Shown here: piece by piece, positions 59,500 through 64,000 of the stretch
How the letters are laid out: every line of letters starts with the position of its first letter
Position numbering within the stretch: position 1 is the first letter of the stretch
Assembly: GCA_964020155.1 (NCBI GenBank)
Contig: OZ026554.1
Location: 3,033,827 to 3,097,826, forward strand
Direction: 5' to 3'
Source: Chondrilla cf. caribensis
Lineage: Eukaryota > Porifera > Demospongiae > Chondrillida > Chondrillidae
Length of the DNA: 64,000 nt
Notes under the pieces: generated by a model
Seen by the model: only the letters and a program-made list of their open reading frames with translations
The model's database searches: none
Told to the model about the DNA's origin: nothing
Position numbers and translations under genes: made by a program

Positions 59500-60853
59500 G
59501 TCTAGTCTTCTTTCAGGAGTGCAACAGAGGATGGTCTGAGTCAGTGTTGTATTTATTCTGATTTCTTAGACAGGTGGAGTGTGCCCTGCCAAGTATACTA
59601 CTTTGATATGATCCTTCACAATAGATGTTAAATGGCAGGTCTCTGTATGTCACCTTGGCTTCTGTCTGCCACTCAATACTGATAGTCAGTAAAATAAAGA
59701 TAAGGTTATGCAGAGATGCCCACACCATATTGATAAAGACTGACCCTTTGAGTCATCCTTTGATGATGGCCTGTGAACTGGACTTAATTGTTCCCTACTG
59801 TGCTGACAGGTATTGATGTACATGGTGTGTGGACTTGTCTGTATAAGGCTATTTCCCACAACCTAGCTATTACTTATCAGGACTATGGTTAGGTTAGGTT
59901 AGGTTAGGTAATCTTATTTAAACTGGGAAGGCCTTTAGCCCATCGGGCTACTATACTAGGCACCAACTGTGGTGTGCAGTTATGTAATGATGTGTGACTA
60001 TGATGATACTATGTATGACTGTGTGATTTGTAGAATATTATTACTGTTGTCACTACACAGTGAGCTGTTCTCTTCAGCAGAGGCTGTAGTTTTCATTGAG
60101 CACTACATACATTCTCCCTTGGTTGCTTGCAAACATAGTCAAGTATCTCAGTTTAACCATAGCTTTGGGATACTGAGATACTCCTACCATCATCTTCCAG
60201 AGGACAATGTGTTAATTCAGGTCAACCAATCTGTGTATTTTGTTTTATTAAACTACGTGAATGTGGTCAAGTCAGTTTAGTCACACTTTAGTTGTCATCT
60301 GTATACTTATGCTGTATATGTTTAGATCTATGTAGTTTTTATTTACAACTGGCGAGTTTGCTAGTAACATGTGAACACTAGATTACTTTGAATGATATTG
60401 TGGAGGTTCATATCAAAAGCAAAGCAGAGTAGAGCCTATGTGGTCAAAGCATTGGGTGAATAGTTCATATATAGAACATGCTAGGTACATATTGTGCTTG
60501 AAATCTTGTCTTATCAAATATTTTGGATGTTGATTTTCAAGTTACAGATATTATTAATTAATTTAGCTACATGGTGTGTTTTGAACATTGATTCTTATAA
60601 TGTGAAATGTATTGCTGTAGTCCTGTACTATTTTGTTTCTAAATGATTGATGCTACCACATTGTATCAAATATTGGTTATTTAACTATACTTTCTGTCAC
60701 ACCCATTTGTGCACATATTGCATTATACATTTGTTTGCCATAATAATGATATCAGATACATAAGTAAGCGAGTTGTTCAGTTATGGAACTCCTTAACTTG
60801 CTACTGCTATTGATAATTGATTAATAATTGTTCAGGTTCCTGTCCAATTTCCT
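59500..60853. other. Intergenic between Cys-rich genes A and B
   Basis: It contains the isolated LINE 3' end at 59886-59974 and otherwise AT-rich sequence without recognisable coding content. Confidence 0.5.
59886..59974 (-). mobile_element. Isolated LINE 3' end (tail plus 3' hairpin)
   Basis: A (TAGGT)n run followed by aatcttatttaaactggga and a hairpin agcccatcgggct matches the 3' terminus of the LINE at 1402-1475 in order and spacing. It is a strongly 5'-truncated copy, or a SINE-like sequence sharing that tail, in minus orientation. Confidence 0.75.
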
Positions 60854-61452
60854 TTAATAGTACTTCTTGAGGTCCAGAATCTTCCAGATCTTGTCACAGC
60901 ACCGCTTGTCAAGTCTTTTGTGGCAGTGGATTACAGTTACCTTCACATAACGATGATAATAGTGAGAGGAGTACCAGTGAATTCTTGGACCAAATGGTCC
61001 GATACGAGGGGCTACTCCTTTGCTCTTAGTTCCGTCTCCCCAATCAATTGCCCAACTGTGTAGTAAATACGAGACAGTTTCATTCAGTGATAGGAATCAT
61101 ACATTGCGTACATTGAATTGTGTAAGGCAACAGTTCATACTTACTAGAAGCCTGTGTCTGAATTGGAGCAAGTGCCACGGTCTACAATAACAGCAACCTG
61201 TGCCGTGCGTGGCTGGTAGAGCTCTATCACAGTCCCGTACTCCTCATACGGCCATAGCAGCCTCGGCGTGCAGCAATAATTATCTACATAATGTAGCACA
61301 CAAATCTAGTGTCACACAGCCACAATGAAATCTCTGAAGGTTGATGTATGTATGCTGGCACCTTTGTAGGGTCTGTACCCATAATACGATGGCACTGCAG
61401 TGGCACATCCAGCTGCCAGGATAATTCCAATGATCGCAATCGTCAACTTCAT
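60854..61452 (-). CDS. Small secreted Cys-rich protein, family member B (143 aa, 3 exons)
   Basis: Exons on the minus strand: 61362-61452, 61145-61283, 60854-61055; phases 1 and 2 as in member A; stop TAA. Residues 1-21 (MKLTIAIIGIILAAGCATA) are a signal peptide. The mature part has NYCCTPRLLWPY, RGTCSNSDTGFYWAIDWGDG and GPFGPRIHWY. The C-terminus is basic and Lys-rich with a CCDKI motif, unlike the NADCCDY ending of A and C. Exon sizes, intron phases and the CC...GWGDG...GPFGPR order show common descent with A and C. The family is not one I can name. Likely secreted. Confidence 0.82.
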
Positions 61453-61879
61453 TTCTGCGTGGCAGGTCAGACTGAAGTTTAATGTCTCTTCGATTTAGCA
61501 CTTGAGCACAAGTGTTCATCTGCTCCACTTTATATATCATCTCGATGAGACAGAGGAGGGTCCAAATTGTAGCTGACAGTCAAGACATTGATTAATTGAT
61601 TGATATCTTATATTATGTTGGCTACTTTTCAAGGCTCCTATCAATTAGCTTAGTATTTGGTGTAAGGGCGTGATTGGGTGCTAACTGTTTTGACTAAGCT
61701 TGTTCTGATCTTGGTGAAACAAAGGTGTCCAGTTGGAAATGTTGTTGTGCCCAATAGAGAAACCCCTCATCTGTTCTACAGGAGTGGTCTCCCAGCAATA
61801 ACAAAGCCAATGTTTGATTAACAATACAGCCACAGGAGATGACCTAACTACATGTGCTAGGCTTTAGTAACACTTGATC

Positions 61880-62040
61880 CTTGTGTATGCTAACCAGCTG
61901 CCTTTATTGCTCTTAATCCTCCATTCTATGCAAATGCCGTGATTACTCATGGATGTGCTTGGCTGCCTCCAATAGCTTCTAGTTTCACTCAAGGAGCTGA
62001 CATTCTTCTCAACTGTTGTGTCTGGCAATAAAGATTGTAC
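61880..62040 (-). pseudogene. Decayed exon 2 of the Cys-rich family, copy D
   Basis: On the minus strand gaagctattggaggcagcca and agtaatcacggcatttgc match member C exon 2 (63636-63798) almost base for base. The end aataaaggcagctg|gttagc resembles the exon 2/donor junction of member A. The conserved cysteine codons are lost and the frame is shifted. No matching exon 1 or 3 is visible. Confidence 0.7.
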
Positions 62041-62638
62041 ATACATATGTTACCTTTTGTATTGAAGCCGTCTAATCAGAATTCTGTCTGCTGCATTGTA
62101 CACTGTCCAGCTATTGGCACAGAGTATACATGTACAGAAGTACAGAAATTACTGCCATCATTGCTCTCAATATTTAAATCATGTTGATTTGTTGTTATGT
62201 GGAGTAGTTGGCATTCAAACAGCATCTTGCAAGTCAAAAGTTGGTAATGCAACATGTTACTCTCAGACATCTTTGAACACTTTGTACAAGTACATTATAT
62301 GACTAGCAAGAATGCATATGCAAACTCGATAACTAGTTTGCTAAAGATGATAACACTACTATGTCCTTAATGAATGCGGCAGTCACCACTTATAACCTTG
62401 TATGCAAACTTACACGCATTGCATTCCATCTGTCACAATGGTAATCTACATGCATACTTGTAATCAATGTACCTATTATGGTGTGAAGAGGTCTGACAGT
62501 GTATACATCCCCACTTAGGGGACTGCTTTTGTTGACCGAATTTCAATCTTGACCGCCGAAATCAAATAGACTCTTTATGTATTATAATCTTCTATGATAT
62601 ATTATATTAAATTATCTGCAATGTTGTAAATATAATAG

Positions 62639-62809
62639 TTGTATCCCTCCTGGGCGGGCTACAGCAGAGATATATGTAGACACTTGTCCTTGTCTCCATC
62701 TATGGTATCCTTGGGCTGTGCCCTTGTTGATAAAGAGGGCACAGCCCAAGTTGTCAATTAGAGACAAGTGTCTGCATCTGGTGTAGCCCACCCAAGAGGG
62801 ATACAATTG
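62639..62809. mobile_element. Foldback MITE-like palindrome, about 170 bp
   Basis: The left arm ttgtatccctcctgggcggg ... gacacttgtc ... cttgggctgtgccct is answered by its reverse complement with scattered mismatches, around a short centre near 62724-62736. The whole unit folds on itself. Confidence 0.8.
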
Positions 62810-63290
62810 ATGTGTGTCATGATAACAGTACTTGGAATTGTGTCTACACTGTGTTGTGGGTTGTTACACTACTCACTTTTGTAGTATTGTTATTCTGTTG
62901 TGGTAATTGAAAGCACTGCTGTGATATAGATGTGAACCAGCATTGCTAGGTCATCAAGTAATTGGTAAGGATATTAATTATTATGACCTGGGCAATATCA
63001 AAGATAACAGCCTTACATACATTGTGGACACATAATAATTATTATTGTATTGTAGTTATTATGGTGTATTATGTGGTAGTGTACAAAGAATGTTATACAA
63101 AATAGACCTCGTGCAGAATGTGAACATAATTAAAATTATTAACAAATTGCAATAGGAGAAAAACACTGTATATTATTGATGTGTGTATTATACAATAGAT
63201 AATTTATAAAGAATATGTAAAATTCAATTGATGTACGTTCTGAGTAATATACTCTTAGTTCTGTGGGTTATCATGTGAGTAATATTATAT

Positions 63291-63925
63291 TCAGTAGACA
63301 TAGATGCACTTTTGGAAGTAGTCACAGCAATCGGCATTGTGCGTGCAATTGTTGAATTGAGAGTCAGGAGAGCTGCAGTAGTAGACAGTGATGCACTCTT
63401 TTGTTCCTTTGTAACCTTTTGACATGTACTTTTTGCAGGACTTATAGGTGTGGAGTCGAGGTCCAAAAGGTCCAAAATAGTCCGTGCATCCCTCATTGTA
63501 TTCTCCATTGCCCCAGTCAATGAACCACCTGAAGAATGAATATGATCACCAATGACATATTATGTATCAGTAAATTGCACTCTAGTGTGTATGAAATCAA
63601 GCTCGCACAGTGAGTAGTGTGTGTCCAATGCTTACCAGAATCCCTCGTGTTTGATTGTGCACGTGCCAAATGCCGTGATTACTGCCACATGTGCTTGGCA
63701 GCCTCCAATAGCTTCTATTACAGAGTCAGTGTTCTCTCCAGTGACTGGTACAACCTTAGGACAGCATTGGTTTGGGGGATAGTAGAATCCGTAATTCTCT
63801 GGAGTGAAATGACAGTATCTACTGTAATTGATGTTACTAAAATACTGGTGAATTGTCAAACATGCAGTATACATGTTGATTTCTTCATGGTATGATGTGG
63901 CATAGAGCAACCTGGCTACAAACAT
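63291..63925 (-). CDS. Small secreted Cys-rich protein, family member C (5' end uncertain)
   Basis: Exon 3 is 63291-63528 and exon 2 is 63636-63798 (minus strand), with phases 1 and 2 as in A and B. Exon 1 is not fixed: a hydrophobic frame with ATG at 63925 (MFVARLLYATS) could supply the signal segment, or the true exon may lie past the window edge. Exon 2 encodes NQCCPKVVPV, IGGCQAHVAVITAFGTC and ends GFW. Exon 3 encodes WFIDWGNGEYNEGC, GPFGPRLHTY, KECITVYYCSS and the ending CTHNADCCDYFQKCIYVY. Cysteine spacing at the C-terminus matches member A closely. Family unrecognised. Confidence 0.75.
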
Positions 63926-64000
63926 GATCCACAGGACTGCATTTAGGAACAGTCTAGTTTTGGATATCCCTTTGTGCTGTGTAACATGTACTGTTAATCC

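Larger units (their letters stand above)
61453..63290. other. Intergenic between Cys-rich genes B and C
   Basis: It contains the decayed family copy at about 61880-62040 and the foldback element at 62639-62809. The remainder is AT-rich with nothing recognised. Confidence 0.5.

Noticed and set aside
59886..59915. Telomere-like TTAGGT repeats
   Set aside because: The following 60 bp match the LINE 3' UTR at 1427-1475 in order, and that copy has a similar pentanucleotide tail, so this is a LINE tail, not an interstitial telomere.

Overview
This window is nuclear DNA from an intron-rich animal. It is AT-rich with compact intergenic spacers. Genes are split into many short exons with GT-AG introns, and there are non-LTR retrotransposons, MITE-like foldback elements and an intron-containing tRNA-Ile(UAU). 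The core genes (POLA2, SUPT16H, PABPN1, Aurora kinase, DECR1, FAM210) occur throughout metazoans. Gene density, secreted fasciclin-domain proteins and lineage-specific retroelements would fit an early-branching animal such as a demosponge, but that placement is an inference.

Layout, left to right. 0.4-1.0 kb: an inverted pair of copies of the first exon of a GH27 alpha-galactosidase. 1.4-5.1 kb: a CR1/L2-like LINE whose endonuclease half is inverted relative to its reverse transcriptase half. Its PHD-endonuclease ORF carries a 2A-like NPGP motif near the N-terminus. 5.1-8.8 kb (-): a GH27 alpha-galactosidase gene broken in at least three exons. 9.0-12.6 kb (+): a mitochondrial 2,4-dienoyl-CoA reductase (copy 1). 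13.2-14.7 kb (-): a secreted two-domain fasciclin protein (copy 1). 15.6-31.5 kb (+): POLA2, whose introns hold an RTE-like relic, a small satellite, an inverted minisatellite and a decayed retroelement with a Cys-rich N-terminus. 31.5-34.0 kb (-): dienoyl-CoA reductase copy 2, whose stop codon lies 5 bp from that of POLA2. 34.2-36.0 kb (+): fasciclin copy 2. 36.6-39.3 kb (+): a FAM210-like mitochondrial protein whose intron carries a 776-bp TIR transposon containing a RecQ-like helicase fragment. 40.6-45.7 kb (-): Aurora kinase, divergent from PABPN1 (45.8-48.6 kb, +) across 108 bp. 49.8-57.3 kb (+): SUPT16H in about 37 exons, with tRNA-Ile(UAU) in one intron. 57.8-58.5 kb (+): a TRAPPC2L-like fragment. 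58.9-63.9 kb (-): an array of three small secreted Cys-rich genes of a family I do not recognise, plus one decayed copy.

Functionally this is a mix of conserved nuclear housekeeping genes (replication priming, histone chaperoning, mRNA polyadenylation, mitosis) and mitochondrial metabolism. Interspersed are local duplications (reductase, fasciclin, Cys-rich family, alpha-galactosidase exon 1) and mobile elements. Exon boundaries were read by eye from splice signals, reading frame and family conservation. Where the frame closes across all exons (both reductases, both fasciclins, Aurora, PABPN1, SUPT16H, FAM210, Cys-rich genes A and B) they are reliable. The N-terminal POLA2 exons and the TRAPPC2L-like gene are less certain.
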